64,000 bases of DNA from Staphylococcus sp. CAG:324 (lineage in GTDB: Bacteria; Bacillota_I; Bacilli_A; ML615J-28; CAG-313). Positions within the stretch are counted from its first letter, which is position 1, and each line of letters opens with the position of its first letter. Shown here piece after piece: positions 1 to 9,006 of the stretch. The notes under the pieces are model-generated. The model saw nothing but the letters and a program-made list of their open reading frames with translations. It made no database searches and had not been told where the DNA came from. The stretch lies in contig FR890813.1 of NCBI GenBank assembly GCA_000433035.1, positions 77,220 to 141,219 on the forward strand. The letters are read 5' to 3'. Both the position numbers and the translations under genes were made by a program.

Positions 1-777
1 GAGTTCAGAAGGTTTATATGTCAATAACTCAATTTCTGGCAATACAACATTATCTTTTTCTTTATAATTTATTGCAAAAGTATTTTCGCTTATTGTTATT
101 GATATTTCATCATATTCAGCCATATCGGTTGTCTTGGCTATTAACGTTACTTGTCCTTCCTTTAAAGCCTTTATCACACATATACTGCCTATTTGACTTA
201 TTAGTTCAATCATAGTATCATCACTAAATTCAATTTGATATGCTTGATCATTAGAAAAATGAATTTCTATTTCTTGTTGTTCATTTACTGACATATTATC
301 ATTTGCTTGAATTGCATCAACTAAAACTGATGGTAACTTTTCTCCTATCGTATCACCACATCTTTCACAAGTTGCAGGAGCCAAATGCGTAGCTTCACTA
401 TATTTATGACCTAAAGGATCAATCACTCTTTCTTCTATTTTTTTACATACATCACAAGTATATTTTTCCATACCTGACTCTGTACAAGTAGCCTTTTTAA
501 TAATTTCTCCGTCATTCCAATTATGACCTAGAGAATCACCATCAGTCATATTACATCTTTTACAAGTTTTTGGCTTTGTACAAGTAGCATCGCTATAATC
601 ATGGCCGAGAGCTTCCCCTTCTGTCATACCACAAATTTTGCACGTTTTGGGGTTTATACATGTGGCATCTACATATTGATGACCATTTTTCTCACATTCT
701 GATTTCTTTTTACAAGAAACAAAAGTACTTAATAATAAAATTACAAATACTAACAGAATAAATCGTTTTGTTTTCAT
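1..777 (-). CDS. Lipoprotein with tandem CxxC modules (3' end outside window)
   Basis: The frame is open from an ATG at 777 to base 1 with no stop, so 259 codons are visible and the C-terminus is missing. AGGAGAAG lies just upstream of the ATG. The N-terminus is a lipoprotein signal: basic start, hydrophobic run, then FVSC with Cys22 as the lipidation site. Residues about 25-150 hold four short modules with CxxC pairs (CKIC, CKRC, CDVC, CERC) separated by GH-(Y/W) motifs. From about residue 155 the sequence looks like a Big2-type beta domain. It is probably exposed on the outer face of the membrane. The CxxC modules resemble the tail of the MACPF protein at 35362-36657. I do not know the function. 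Confidence 0.8.
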   Translation of the reverse strand, partial: MKTKRFILLVFVILLLSTFVSCKKKSECEKNGHQYVDATCINPKTCKICGMTEGEALGHDYSDATCTKPKTCKRCNMTDGDSLGHNWNDGEIIKKATCTESGMEKYTCDVCKKIEERVIDPLGHKYSEATHLAPATCERCGDTIGEKLPSVLVDAIQANDNMSVNEQQEIEIHFSNDQAYQIEFSDDTMIELISQIGSICVIKALKEGQVTLIAKTTDMAEYDEISITISENTFAINYKEKDNVVLPEIELLTYKPSEL

Positions 778-886
778 TTACTTCTCCTAATTATAATTAC
801 TCTATTTTAAAAATACAATAAAATTATACTAATTATTAGACTATTTGTAAATAAAACCGCTTTCATTTTTTATGGTAAAAATAGTA

Positions 887-922
887 AAAAGAATTGGTAT
901 TTTTCATTAGACCAATTCTTTT
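887..922 (-). terminator. Terminator of the hrcA-dnaJ operon
   Basis: A 12-bp perfect stem (AAAAGAATTGGT with its complement) around a 12-nt loop lies about 10 bp beyond the dnaJ stop. On the minus strand it is followed by a T-rich stretch. Confidence 0.7.
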
Positions 923-930
923 CAAAATTT

Positions 931-2043
931 TTAATTATTTTTTTGTTTAAAAAACTTTTTAATTTTATCAAAAATATTATTATTTTTAGTTTCATCTGTC
1001 TTAGATAGTTCAGTGAAAATTTCCTTTTGTTTTGATGTCAAATTATTTGGTGTAATAACATTAATGGTTACAATTTGATCGCCTTTTCTTCCATTTATTT
1101 TATTATCTATACCTTTTCCTGATAATTTAAGTTTTGTACCACTTTGAATTCCTGAAGGAACCTTTAAATTTACAAGACCATATAATGTTTTAATTTCAAT
1201 TGTAGCACCTAAAGCTGCTTGGCTAAAAGTAATTGGTAAATCTAATAAAATGTTATTTCCATCTCTTTCAAAAATCTCATGTTTTTTAACATTTACATGT
1301 ATTAATAAGTCTCCAGAAGAACCACCTTTGACACCGGCTTCTCCTTCACCTGAAAGTCTAATAGTTTGATCATCCGCAATTCCTGCAGGAATTTTAATAT
1401 TAAGGGTTTTGGTTTTTCTTACGCGACCACTACCACTACACTCCGAGCACACCTTTTTAATTTTTTTACCACTACCGCCACAATCCGGACAAGTTGTTTC
1501 ACTCCTCATCATACCAAGAATGGTATTTTGTTGACTAATTATGGTACCACGACCATTGCATCTTGTACAAGTAGAAATATCACTTTTAGATTCAGCACCT
1601 AACCCTGCACATTTTGAACAAGTATCAAGTTTAGTTATATTAATCTTTTTTTCTACTCCAAAAGCAGCTTCTTCAAAAGTAATTGTAACCTCAGATTGTA
1701 AATCGCTTCCCCTTCTAGATGCTGATCTCGTTCTACTTGATCCGCCAAAGCCTCCAAAGATATTGCTAAAAATATCTTCAAATCCGAAACCTGCTCCTGA
1801 TTGACCACCAGTAAAACCAGCCATATCTTCAGTACCAAATCTATCATAATTAGCTTTTTTATCTGGATCACTTAAGCAATCATATGCTACTTGAATTTCC
1901 GCAAATTTTTCTGTGGCATTAGGATCTGTTGATACATCTGGATGATATTTTTTCGCTAGTGTACGATATGCCTTTTTTATTTCTTCTTGGGAAGCATCTC
2001 TTGATACCCCCAATACTTCATAATAATCTCTTTTAGTTGCCAT
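931..2043 (-). CDS. dnaJ: Chaperone protein DnaJ
   Basis: Hsp40 co-chaperone that delivers unfolded clients to DnaK and stimulates its ATPase. At 370 aa it has normal length. In order it shows an N-terminal J domain with the HPD motif (YHPDV), a Gly/Phe-rich linker (about 70-110), four zinc-binding CxxCxGxG repeats (CSKCAGLG, CTRCNGRG, CPDCGGSG, CSECSGSG), and the C-terminal substrate-binding domains. It is the last gene of the hrcA-grpE-dnaK-dnaJ operon, 32 bp after dnaK, with AAGGGG as ribosome binding site. Control should come from the HrcA/CIRCE promoter upstream of hrcA. Confidence 0.98.
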   Translation of the reverse strand: MATKRDYYEVLGVSRDASQEEIKKAYRTLAKKYHPDVSTDPNATEKFAEIQVAYDCLSDPDKKANYDRFGTEDMAGFTGGQSGAGFGFEDIFSNIFGGFGGSSRTRSASRRGSDLQSEVTITFEEAAFGVEKKINITKLDTCSKCAGLGAESKSDISTCTRCNGRGTIISQQNTILGMMRSETTCPDCGGSGKKIKKVCSECSGSGRVRKTKTLNIKIPAGIADDQTIRLSGEGEAGVKGGSSGDLLIHVNVKKHEIFERDGNNILLDLPITFSQAALGATIEIKTLYGLVNLKVPSGIQSGTKLKLSGKGIDNKINGRKGDQIVTINVITPNNLTSKQKEIFTELSKTDETKNNNIFDKIKKFFKQKNN

Positions 2044-2075
2044 AGCAGGCCCCTTTCTTAATCATTTAATTAATT

Positions 2076-3905
2076 TTATTTATCCGTTTCTTCATAAGTT
2101 GCATCAACAGTGCCATCACTATTTTGATTATTATTCCCATCTTGACTCTTTGATGCTTGTTCTTGTGCTTTTTGATAAGCTTTCATCGCAACACTTTGAG
2201 CAGCTTTTTCAAGAGCCTCTTTTTTGGCCTTAATATCTTCTAAATTATCTTTACTCAATGCTTCTTGTAACTCTTTAGTTGCATTTTCAATATTAGTTTT
2301 TTCTTCATCCGTTACTTCAGTTCCCAAGTCATCAACTGATTTCTTTGCAGCAAAAATGATTTGTTCACATTCATTTCGTAAATCAGCTTCTTCTTTTTTA
2401 GCCTTATCACTTGCTGCATTTGCTTCTGCTTCTTTTACCATACGATCAATTTCATCTTCGCTTAAACCTGAACCACCACTAATTGTAATTGTTTGAACTT
2501 TGCCAGTTCCAAGATCTTTAGCACTAACATGGACAATACCATTGGCATCTATATCAAATTTTACTTCAATTTGTGGAACACCTCTTGGTGCTAGTGGAAT
2601 ACCACTCAATTGGAAACGACCAAGGGTTTTGTTATCAGCAGCCATTGAACGTTCACCTTGTAATACATGGATATCAACAGCAGGTTGATTATCAGCGGCA
2701 GTTGAAAACACTTGTGATTTAGATGTTGGAATTGTAGTATTACGCGGAATTAAAACAGTGGAAACACCACCTAATGTTTCAATACCTAATGAAAGAGGAG
2801 TAACATCTAATAGTAAGACATCTTTAACATCACCCGCAAGAACTCCACCTTGAATGGCAGCACCCATTGCAACAACTTCATCTGGATTAATGCTACGATT
2901 AGGCTCTTTTCCTAATTCTTTTCTAACTAATTCTTGTACACATGGAATACGTGTTGAACCACCTACTAATAATACTTGGTTAATATCAGATGTTGTAATA
3001 CCAGCATCTTTTAATGCTTGACGAACTGACTTAGTAGTTGAATCAACTAAATCACGAATTAATTCTTCAAATTTAGATCTAGTAAGGGTCATATCAAAAT
3101 GCACAGGACTTCCCTCAGAATCCATTGCAATAAATGGAATATTAATATCAGTAGTTGTAATACCACTTAAATCTTTTTTCGCTTTTTCAGCTTCTAGTTT
3201 CAATCTAAACATTGCACTCTTATTTGTACTTAAATCAATACCATTTGTGCGTTTAAATTCTTTAACCATATAGTCAACAACACGATTGTCAAAGTCATCA
3301 CCACCAAGACGATTATTACCAGCTGTGGATAAAACCTCATAAGTGCCATCTGCAAGTTCCAAGATTGAAACATCAAAAGTACCACCACCAAGGTCATAAA
3401 CCAAAACCTTTTGTTCTTTATCACTTTTCTTATCTATACCATAAGCCAAAGCAGCAGCAGTGGGTTCATTGATAATACGTTTAACTTCAAGACCTGCAAT
3501 TTTACCAGCATCTTTTGTTGCTTGTCGCTCGGCATCATTAAAATATGCAGGGACAGTAATAACGGCTTCTGTAACTTTTTCACCAAGATATGCTTCAGCT
3601 GTTGCTTTTAAATTTTGAAGAATCATCGCTGAAATTTCTTGTGGTGTATAATCCTTGTTTGTTGATTTAATATGTACCTTATAATCAGTTCCCATATGTC
3701 TTTTAATTGAAAAGACAGTATCTAAATTAGTTGCAGCCTGACGTCTTGCACTTTCACCAACTGCAATATCACCATTTTTGAAGGAAACAACTGATGGAGT
3801 CGTTCTCATTCCTTCAGCATTTACTATTACTTTTGCTTCTCCACCTTCCATAACAGCAACACATGAATTTGTTGTACCAAGATCAATACCTATAATTTTA
3901 CTCAT
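2076..3905 (-). CDS. dnaK: Chaperone protein DnaK (Hsp70)
   Basis: ATP-dependent Hsp70 chaperone of 609 aa. The nucleotide-binding domain starts with IGIDLGTTNSC and carries the phosphate-2 loop DLGGGTFDVS and the adenosine motif LLVGGSTRIP. The hydrophobic linker DVLLLDVTPLSLGIE leads into the substrate-binding beta domain and a helical lid, then a short polar Gln/Asn-rich tail ending near EETDK. It lies between grpE and dnaJ and has a strong AGGAGG site. A single-copy housekeeping gene here, regulated with the operon by HrcA. Confidence 0.99.
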   Translation of the reverse strand: MSKIIGIDLGTTNSCVAVMEGGEAKVIVNAEGMRTTPSVVSFKNGDIAVGESARRQAATNLDTVFSIKRHMGTDYKVHIKSTNKDYTPQEISAMILQNLKATAEAYLGEKVTEAVITVPAYFNDAERQATKDAGKIAGLEVKRIINEPTAAALAYGIDKKSDKEQKVLVYDLGGGTFDVSILELADGTYEVLSTAGNNRLGGDDFDNRVVDYMVKEFKRTNGIDLSTNKSAMFRLKLEAEKAKKDLSGITTTDINIPFIAMDSEGSPVHFDMTLTRSKFEELIRDLVDSTTKSVRQALKDAGITTSDINQVLLVGGSTRIPCVQELVRKELGKEPNRSINPDEVVAMGAAIQGGVLAGDVKDVLLLDVTPLSLGIETLGGVSTVLIPRNTTIPTSKSQVFSTAADNQPAVDIHVLQGERSMAADNKTLGRFQLSGIPLAPRGVPQIEVKFDIDANGIVHVSAKDLGTGKVQTITISGGSGLSEDEIDRMVKEAEANAASDKAKKEEADLRNECEQIIFAAKKSVDDLGTEVTDEEKTNIENATKELQEALSKDNLEDIKAKKEALEKAAQSVAMKAYQKAQEQASKSQDGNNNQNSDGTVDATYEETDK

Positions 3906-3926
3906 AATTTTTTACCTCCTAATTTT

Positions 3927-4562
3927 TTATTTACTTACTTTGACCATACTAGGTCTTAATACACGATCTTTATACATGTAGCCTTCCATAACTACATCAA
4001 CTACAATATTTGAATTCACACCATCAACCTCAACAACTTCTAGTGCTTGTTGATATGCTGGATCAAATTCTTTGTTCAAACATTCAATTTTTTTAACACC
4101 ATAACTTTCTAATGTTTGTTTAAGTCTGGTATTAACCATTGCAAAACCACTTAAATATTTTTTTAACTTTTCATCATCAGTATTCACATTAACTGCTTTA
4201 TCAAAAACATCAATCACATCAATTATCTCACTAAAAAAATCTTGCATTGCATATTTTCTTTCTTTTATCCGTTCTTCTGCTGTTCTTCGTTTAAAATTTT
4301 CTAAATCAGCTCTATTTCTTAATAATTGATCTTTAGCTTGATTTAATTCTTCTGTTAATTTTGCATTTTCATCTTCTAAATGTTTAATTTTCTTTTTTAA
4401 TTTTTTATTAAATTTAATATCATTTTTTAACTCTTCTTCAGTTTCTTCTAACTCCTTTTCTAGTTCTTCAACTAAAACTTGTTCTTTACTATCTACATCT
4501 TTTTCTGATATAGTTTCTTTTTCTAATTCTTTTTCTTCTTCGCGATAACGATTATTTTCCAT
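3927..4562 (-). CDS. grpE: Nucleotide exchange factor GrpE
   Basis: Releases ADP from DnaK. At 211 aa it begins with about 60 residues rich in Glu and Lys, then a long coiled coil (about 60-110), and ends in the conserved beta-wing region with VMEGYMYKDRVLRPSMVKV. The acidic N-terminal arm is longer than in minimal GrpE proteins but is common in Bacillota. Its ATG has an AGGTGA site that overlaps the end of hrcA, so the two are translated together. It belongs to the HrcA-controlled heat-shock operon. Confidence 0.97.
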   Translation of the reverse strand: MENNRYREEEKELEKETISEKDVDSKEQVLVEELEKELEETEEELKNDIKFNKKLKKKIKHLEDENAKLTEELNQAKDQLLRNRADLENFKRRTAEERIKERKYAMQDFFSEIIDVIDVFDKAVNVNTDDEKLKKYLSGFAMVNTRLKQTLESYGVKKIECLNKEFDPAYQQALEVVEVDGVNSNIVVDVVMEGYMYKDRVLRPSMVKVSK

Positions 4563-4570
4563 TTTTTCAC

Positions 4571-5581
4571 CTATACTATTCTTTTCATATTTTTTGCGAT
4601 ATATTCAAGTAATGGAATCACCTTATCATATTCCATTCTAGTTGGTCCAAATACTGTAATAGCACCAACACTACCGCTATTTGTCTCATAAGGAACTGTA
4701 ATCACTGTACAATCTTGCATTACTTTTAGTTCATTTTCTTGTCCAATTTTGATACTAATTCCCATACTATCAGATTTGACAATTCTTAAAATATCCTTTT
4801 TCTCAATTGCATTTAAAAATTCCCTAACCTTACCGACATCTTGAAATTCAGGTTGTGATAAAATATTATATTTACCACTAATATGGTATTTGTCAGATAC
4901 CATTTCTGTAAAAGCATTTACAAAAGCATCTACTAAATCACTATGATAATTAATATAATCACGAATTTCATCATTAGTAATATCATCTAATAGTTGATTT
5001 TGAATATCACTTAAAAGACAATTATGCAAAACTTCATCTAAAATACTAATTGTTCTTTCAATTTCTCTAATACTAATTCCTGCTGGTACCATAATTCTTT
5101 TACTTTCAACATGTCCTTGATCGGTTACCATTAAAATTACAGCATAATTTTCTTTCAAAGAAACAAATTCTAGTTTTTTTATTCTTGAGTTATATGAAGT
5201 TTTACCAAGTGCAATAGTCGCATAATTTGTAAGTTCGGTAACTATTTCCATTGATTCGGTAATGGCTTCTTCCCTAGTAACATTTGGTCTTTCAAAAATC
5301 TCATCAATCATTGGAAAATTTGCATCTTTTTCATTGCTTTTTCGCATAATCGTTTCAACATAAAACCGATACCCTTTTTCTGATGGGATTCTTCCACTAG
5401 AAGTATGGGTCTTTTCTAAAAATCCCATTTCTTCAAGTTGTGCCATTTCATTTCGAAGAGTGGCAGTTGAAAAATTAAGTTCTGGTCTTTTTGATAAAGC
5501 AAATGATCCCACTGGTTCATTTGTTTTTACATATTCTTCAATAATTGCAATCAATACTAATTTTTGCCTTTCACTTAACAC
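4571..5581 (-). CDS. hrcA: Heat-inducible transcription repressor HrcA
   Basis: DNA-binding repressor that recognises CIRCE inverted repeats and is kept active by GroEL in the well-studied systems. At 336 aa it has the N-terminal winged helix (LNFSTATLRNEMAQLEEMGF, then the wing near HTSSGRIPS) and the C-terminal HrcA domain ending near GPTRMEYDKVIPLLEYI. It starts at GTG (5581), spaced 8 nt from AAGGAGG. Two CIRCE-like repeats lie in its promoter region, so it should repress its own operon. A third CIRCE sits before hsp20 at 38189. Confidence 0.97.
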   Translation of the reverse strand: MLSERQKLVLIAIIEEYVKTNEPVGSFALSKRPELNFSTATLRNEMAQLEEMGFLEKTHTSSGRIPSEKGYRFYVETIMRKSNEKDANFPMIDEIFERPNVTREEAITESMEIVTELTNYATIALGKTSYNSRIKKLEFVSLKENYAVILMVTDQGHVESKRIMVPAGISIREIERTISILDEVLHNCLLSDIQNQLLDDITNDEIRDYINYHSDLVDAFVNAFTEMVSDKYHISGKYNILSQPEFQDVGKVREFLNAIEKKDILRIVKSDSMGISIKIGQENELKVMQDCTVITVPYETNSGSVGAITVFGPTRMEYDKVIPLLEYIAKNMKRIV

Positions 5582-5594
5582 TATTTAAGCCTCC

Positions 5595-5621
5595 TTAGCA
5601 CTCTTTTTAACTCACTGCTAA
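5595..5621. promoter_or_regulatory. CIRCE operator proximal to hrcA
   Basis: TTAGCACTC, 9 nt, CACTGCTAA: consensus left arm, with two mismatches in the right arm. It lies between the -10 box and the hrcA start and overlaps the AAGGAGG ribosome binding site (complement at 5590-5596). Bound HrcA could therefore block transcription, and the element could fold in the mRNA next to the ribosome site. Confidence 0.8.
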
Positions 5622-5622
5622 T

Positions 5623-5651
5623 ATTATACCATTATTTGTTAGCACTGTCAA
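5623..5651 (-). promoter_or_regulatory. SigA-type promoter of the hrcA operon
   Basis: On the minus strand TTGACA (5651-5646), a 17-nt spacer and TATAAT (5628-5623) match the vegetative consensus exactly. The -35 box lies inside the distal CIRCE and the -10 box directly precedes the proximal one. Confidence 0.85.
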
Positions 5652-5665
5652 CAATTTAGTGCTAA
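5639..5665. promoter_or_regulatory. CIRCE operator distal to hrcA
   Basis: TTAGCACTG, 9 nt, TAGTGCTAA: eight complementary positions per arm with the standard 9-nt spacer. It covers the -35 box of the hrcA promoter. Two tandem CIRCE elements before hrcA is an arrangement known from other Bacillota. Confidence 0.85.
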
Positions 5666-5738
5666 TTTTTTATATTTTTTTCCATTTTTGTATTTTTATT
5701 CATTCAATAAAAAATTTTTATATATTTTCAATATAAAA

Positions 5739-5772
5739 AATCGTTGATAAAATTTTTATTTCATCAACGATT
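5739..5772 (-). terminator. Terminator after the MBL-fold hydrolase gene
   Basis: Stem AATCGTTGAT with its perfect complement around a 14-nt loop, about 20 bp beyond the stop at 5792. On the minus strand it is followed by TTTTTATATTG. Confidence 0.8.
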
Positions 5773-5791
5773 GATATAGTTTTTTATCTAT

Positions 5792-6415
5792 TTAATTATT
5801 TTTTAGATAAGGATTATTTTTCTTTTCACTTGATAGACTTGTTGTACCATCATGTCCTGGATAAATGATATAATCTTGCTTTAAATTTTTAATTTTGACA
5901 AGTGATTGTCCTAATTTAAAAGTATTACCTGTTATAAGATCCGTTCGCCCTACGGAATTTTTAAACAATGTATCTCCCGAAAAGAAGAAATTATCAATGA
6001 TATAACAGACACTGTCATCTGTATGCCCAGGTGTATATAAAACCTTAATAGTAAAATTTGCAATCTCAATTGAATCATTATCATTCACAAAAACAAATTT
6101 TGTTTGATCTACTGATGGTACTTTATTACAACCAAAAACTTTAGCATAACTTGCATTGAGATCAAAAATCTTATCTTTGGCTCTTTTTTGCAAATAGCAA
6201 GGAACATCATATATTTTCAAAATTTCTTCAAGTGTTTTAAAATGATCGTAATGTCCATGCGTAAGCAATACTGCTACTAAAGATTTTCCTTCTAAATATT
6301 TGTTCAAATGTTTTACATTATTCGCAGGATCGATAAGAATCGCATAATCATCTTTCATAACCAAATAAGTATTGCAATTTTCTTTACTATCACAGAATAT
6401 TTCAACTGAAATCAT
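5792..6415 (-). CDS. MBL-fold hydrolase, glyoxalase II-like
   Basis: Metallo-beta-lactamase-fold hydrolase of 207 aa from the ATG at 6415. It has the binuclear metal motif HGHYDH, a second metal ligand in PGHTDDS, the FSGDTLF bridging-aspartate motif, and a C-terminal PGHDG histidine. This pattern fits the short hydroxyacylglutathione hydrolase-like family common in Firmicutes. The frame can be extended upstream to 6472, but that would run into the preceding gene. The ATG at 6415 overlaps the upstream stop by one base (TAATG), so translational coupling favours it. Last gene of the yqeG-headed unit. The natural substrate is not evident. Confidence 0.9.
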   Translation of the reverse strand: MISVEIFCDSKENCNTYLVMKDDYAILIDPANNVKHLNKYLEGKSLVAVLLTHGHYDHFKTLEEILKIYDVPCYLQKRAKDKIFDLNASYAKVFGCNKVPSVDQTKFVFVNDNDSIEIANFTIKVLYTPGHTDDSVCYIIDNFFFSGDTLFKNSVGRTDLITGNTFKLGQSLVKIKNLKQDYIIYPGHDGTTSLSSEKKNNPYLKNN

Positions 6416-7761
6416 TATTTTGTTTCTGGAAGGCTTGCTGCAGCAATTGATTGACCAACACGACGAGTCCATTCATCGGGCATCATAATTGTTATATCTT
6501 TATATTCTGGAAATTCAGATTTTAATACTTCATTTGCCTTAGCAATGATAATATCTCCACCCTCACCACTTGTTACACGACCAAGTAATAATAAATATTT
6601 AATATCATAAAATTCAGCATAATATGCGATGCTATATCCTAAATAAACACCTATATTCTCATAAATTTCTTTTGCCCTTGGGTCATGTTCTTTCATCAGT
6701 TCTTGAACAACTTTTAACTTTTCTGCAGGAGATGCATTTTCATCTAATTCAATTCCAGCAAAACCAGCTAATTTAATGACACTATCTTGACTAAAATATT
6801 TTACACCACAACCATAGTCGCCACTCCACTCATCAACCATTGCTCCTTTATTATAATCAACAGGTACAAAAGCAAGTTCACTTAGCCAACCATTTAAATT
6901 GCCATCTTTATTCACATAACCTACAGCCTCACTTGTTCCCATCGCAATACCTAAAACACGACCGTCTTTTAAACTCAATGCTCCTGCAAGTGCTGTAACA
7001 TCACCATCATTTGCAACAGTTAGGGGTACATCTCCAATTTCCTTAGCTGCTCGAATATACATATTTCTTACTTTTTCATCAAATAAATCTTGAGGAACTT
7101 TAATGAATAATGAGGCAACTCTGACTTCATTATCAATATATATACCAGCACTAGAAACTCCAATGGCATCAACTCTAGGCATCTTAGCAGCTGCACGTCT
7201 AAAACTATCTAAAATTCCAGCATAATGATAATCAGGATCTTCATTTACTTTAGGGAACCATACAACTTCTTCTGAATGAATAACTTCACCATTGACAACA
7301 GCACTTACCTTTCTGTCTGAGCCACCAGCATCAAAACCAATACGACATCCTTCTAAATGTCCTCCAGCAGGCAAAGACGCTTCAACACTACTTGGAACAT
7401 CTTGTAATGAACAAGCAATTACTTCAAATGGTTTGTCATAAACTCTTGACATAAAATCAACATCAAATTTTCTTGTTCCATTTAAAGAAAAAACCTCTTG
7501 CATCTTTTTAACAATACCATCATGGCCACCTAAATAAATTTTAAAACCACCAACAACCCAAAGTATACTTTTGATTACTCTTTCTATCATTTCATAGTTT
7601 TCCGCATTATCACCTGGAAATACATTCATATCATATCGATAACGGTACCCATTTTGTCTTTCAACACAAATGGCAAAAGGGTTAGTTGCCTGTTTTTTAA
7701 ATTTTCTTAGTTCAACAATCATTGGTCTAAATGATTTTTCAAGACTTGGTACATATTTCAT
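6415..7761 (-). CDS. ROK-like ASKHA family protein, possible sugar kinase
   Basis: A 448-aa protein of the ASKHA/ROK type. After about 140 residues without an obvious domain, the ATPase core begins at IGFDAGGSDRKVSAVVNGE (phosphate-1 loop), followed by GVSSAGIYIDNEV, the phosphate-2 region TVANDGDVTALAGAL and GIAMGTSEAVGYV. No ROK zinc-finger cysteine cluster is visible. The extra N-terminal region makes it longer than simple glucokinases (about 320 aa). It is coupled to the MBL-fold gene and follows the PRC-barrel gene. A sugar kinase or a sugar-sensing protein are both possible. The substrate cannot be read from the sequence. Confidence 0.75.
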   Translation of the reverse strand: MKYVPSLEKSFRPMIVELRKFKKQATNPFAICVERQNGYRYRYDMNVFPGDNAENYEMIERVIKSILWVVGGFKIYLGGHDGIVKKMQEVFSLNGTRKFDVDFMSRVYDKPFEVIACSLQDVPSSVEASLPAGGHLEGCRIGFDAGGSDRKVSAVVNGEVIHSEEVVWFPKVNEDPDYHYAGILDSFRRAAAKMPRVDAIGVSSAGIYIDNEVRVASLFIKVPQDLFDEKVRNMYIRAAKEIGDVPLTVANDGDVTALAGALSLKDGRVLGIAMGTSEAVGYVNKDGNLNGWLSELAFVPVDYNKGAMVDEWSGDYGCGVKYFSQDSVIKLAGFAGIELDENASPAEKLKVVQELMKEHDPRAKEIYENIGVYLGYSIAYYAEFYDIKYLLLLGRVTSGEGGDIIIAKANEVLKSEFPEYKDITIMMPDEWTRRVGQSIAAASLPETK

Positions 7762-7781
7762 AATTATTAACCTCTCTTCTT

Positions 7782-8033
7782 TTATGTATCTTCTTTTGTT
7801 CTTTGACTATTTTCAACAATAACGACGTCGCTACCTATTTTCATAATTTTATTCCAAGGTATCTGAACTACATCTTTATTGCCAAATAAATGTAATAATT
7901 TAAAACTACGGTAAACATGAACGCTTAATATCTTACCAGTAGCAACATCAATTTCTACGTCCGCAATCTTGCCAAGACGAGCACCATCTTCGTCATTAAT
8001 AATATCTTTTGATGATATTTCTGATAATTTCAT
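7782..8033 (-). CDS. PRC-barrel protein, YlmC/YmxH family
   Basis: Small PRC-barrel protein of about 83 aa. MKLSEISSKDIIN followed by GARLGKIADVEID and an IPWNKIMKIGSDVVIV ending is the YlmC/YmxH pattern, a family tied to sporulation and cell-division gene neighbourhoods in Bacilli and Clostridia. The frame extends to 8066, but GGTGA sits just before the ATG at 8033, so that start is preferred. It follows rsfS by about 55 bp from this start. Molecular function is not established for the family. Confidence 0.85.
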   Translation of the reverse strand: MKLSEISSKDIINDEDGARLGKIADVEIDVATGKILSVHVYRSFKLLHLFGNKDVVQIPWNKIMKIGSDVVIVENSQRTKEDT

Positions 8034-8088
8034 TATTTTCACCACTTTCACCATAATTATATGCACAATGTGGCAAAATTAGACAATT

Positions 8089-8415
8089 TTATTCTACTAC
8101 TTTAATAGGATTATCGCCATACATACCATCAAGATTATAACGATACCTTTCATCACCAACAAACAAATGCACTACAACATCATTTAAATCGATTAAAAAC
8201 CATGTGGTTTCGTTTGACGAAGAAAAACTTCTCACTTCAAAACCAAGATTTTCAGCCTCTTTTTTTAAATAGTTAATAGCTGCTATCCCTTGTCTTGGAG
8301 TATTGACACTACATATAATACTATAATCATAAAATGGTGTCAAATTTTTCATATCATAAACCTTTATTTTTTTAACAACAGCTTTATTTAAAATTTCAAT
8401 AACTTTATTATACAT
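8089..8415 (-). CDS. rsfS: Ribosomal silencing factor RsfS
   Basis: RsfS/YqeL/Iojap family, 108 aa. It binds uL14 on the 50S subunit and prevents joining with 30S. Diagnostic stretches are YDMKNLTPFYDYSIICS near the N-terminus and WFLIDLNDVVVHLF with GDERYRYNLDGMYGD near the C-terminus. It directly abuts yqeK (yqeK stop at 8416), the conserved yqeK-rsfS pair of Bacillota. Confidence 0.96.
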   Translation of the reverse strand: MYNKVIEILNKAVVKKIKVYDMKNLTPFYDYSIICSVNTPRQGIAAINYLKKEAENLGFEVRSFSSSNETTWFLIDLNDVVVHLFVGDERYRYNLDGMYGDNPIKVVE

Positions 8416-9006
8416 TTAATTTTCCTTTACTAAATAATAATTATACGTTTCATCCGTTAAATAATAAATCTTTTTCTTATTTTGCTTTAAATATAAAATT
8501 GTATTTTCTAAAACTTTCACAACAGCTTGGTCTAGATTTTTAAAAGCAATGTTTCTAGTTTCAATCATCTCTTGTTCTTTTCTTGTTATTTTCTCTATAT
8601 AATCGCTTACAAAAATAATTTTTTCTAATTCTGTCATATTCTTATGTCCTGTCGTATGATATTTAATAGCATTTAAAATTTCAGGGTCATCAATACCATA
8701 CTTTTCTTTCGCATATATTTTACCTACAAAACTATGCCAAATTTGAGGATAATCTTTTAATAATGCTAATTCGCTAGCATAATGTTTTGTAAGGATATCC
8801 CACATCGTTTCTTTATCTAATAATTTAGCAATATCATGAAATGCAGAAGCAAGAATTAATTTTTCTTGCGAAATATTTAAGTTATGAACATTGTTAAGTG
8901 TAAGCGCCATCTCAATCACACCAATAGTATGGTAATATCTTTGATGAACTATGCCATCAATTGTAAATTCCTTTTTAATTTTTTCTAACAAATTTTTAAT
9001 CATCAT
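8416..9006 (-). CDS. yqeK: HD-domain phosphohydrolase YqeK
   Basis: HD-superfamily hydrolase of 196 aa. The family is known to act on diadenosine tetraphosphate. Visible metal-binding motifs are the N-terminal YYHTIGV histidine, AFHDIAK (the HD pair), HSFVGKIYAKEKYGI, and KYHTTGHKNMTELEKIIFVSDYIE-type residues for the later His and Asp ligands. Its ATGATG start overlaps the last codons of yqeH by 11 bp. It lies between yqeH and rsfS. In Bacillus nadD is usually upstream of yqeK; here it is absent. Confidence 0.94.
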   Translation of the reverse strand: MMIKNLLEKIKKEFTIDGIVHQRYYHTIGVIEMALTLNNVHNLNISQEKLILASAFHDIAKLLDKETMWDILTKHYASELALLKDYPQIWHSFVGKIYAKEKYGIDDPEILNAIKYHTTGHKNMTELEKIIFVSDYIEKITRKEQEMIETRNIAFKNLDQAVVKVLENTILYLKQNKKKIYYLTDETYNYYLVKEN

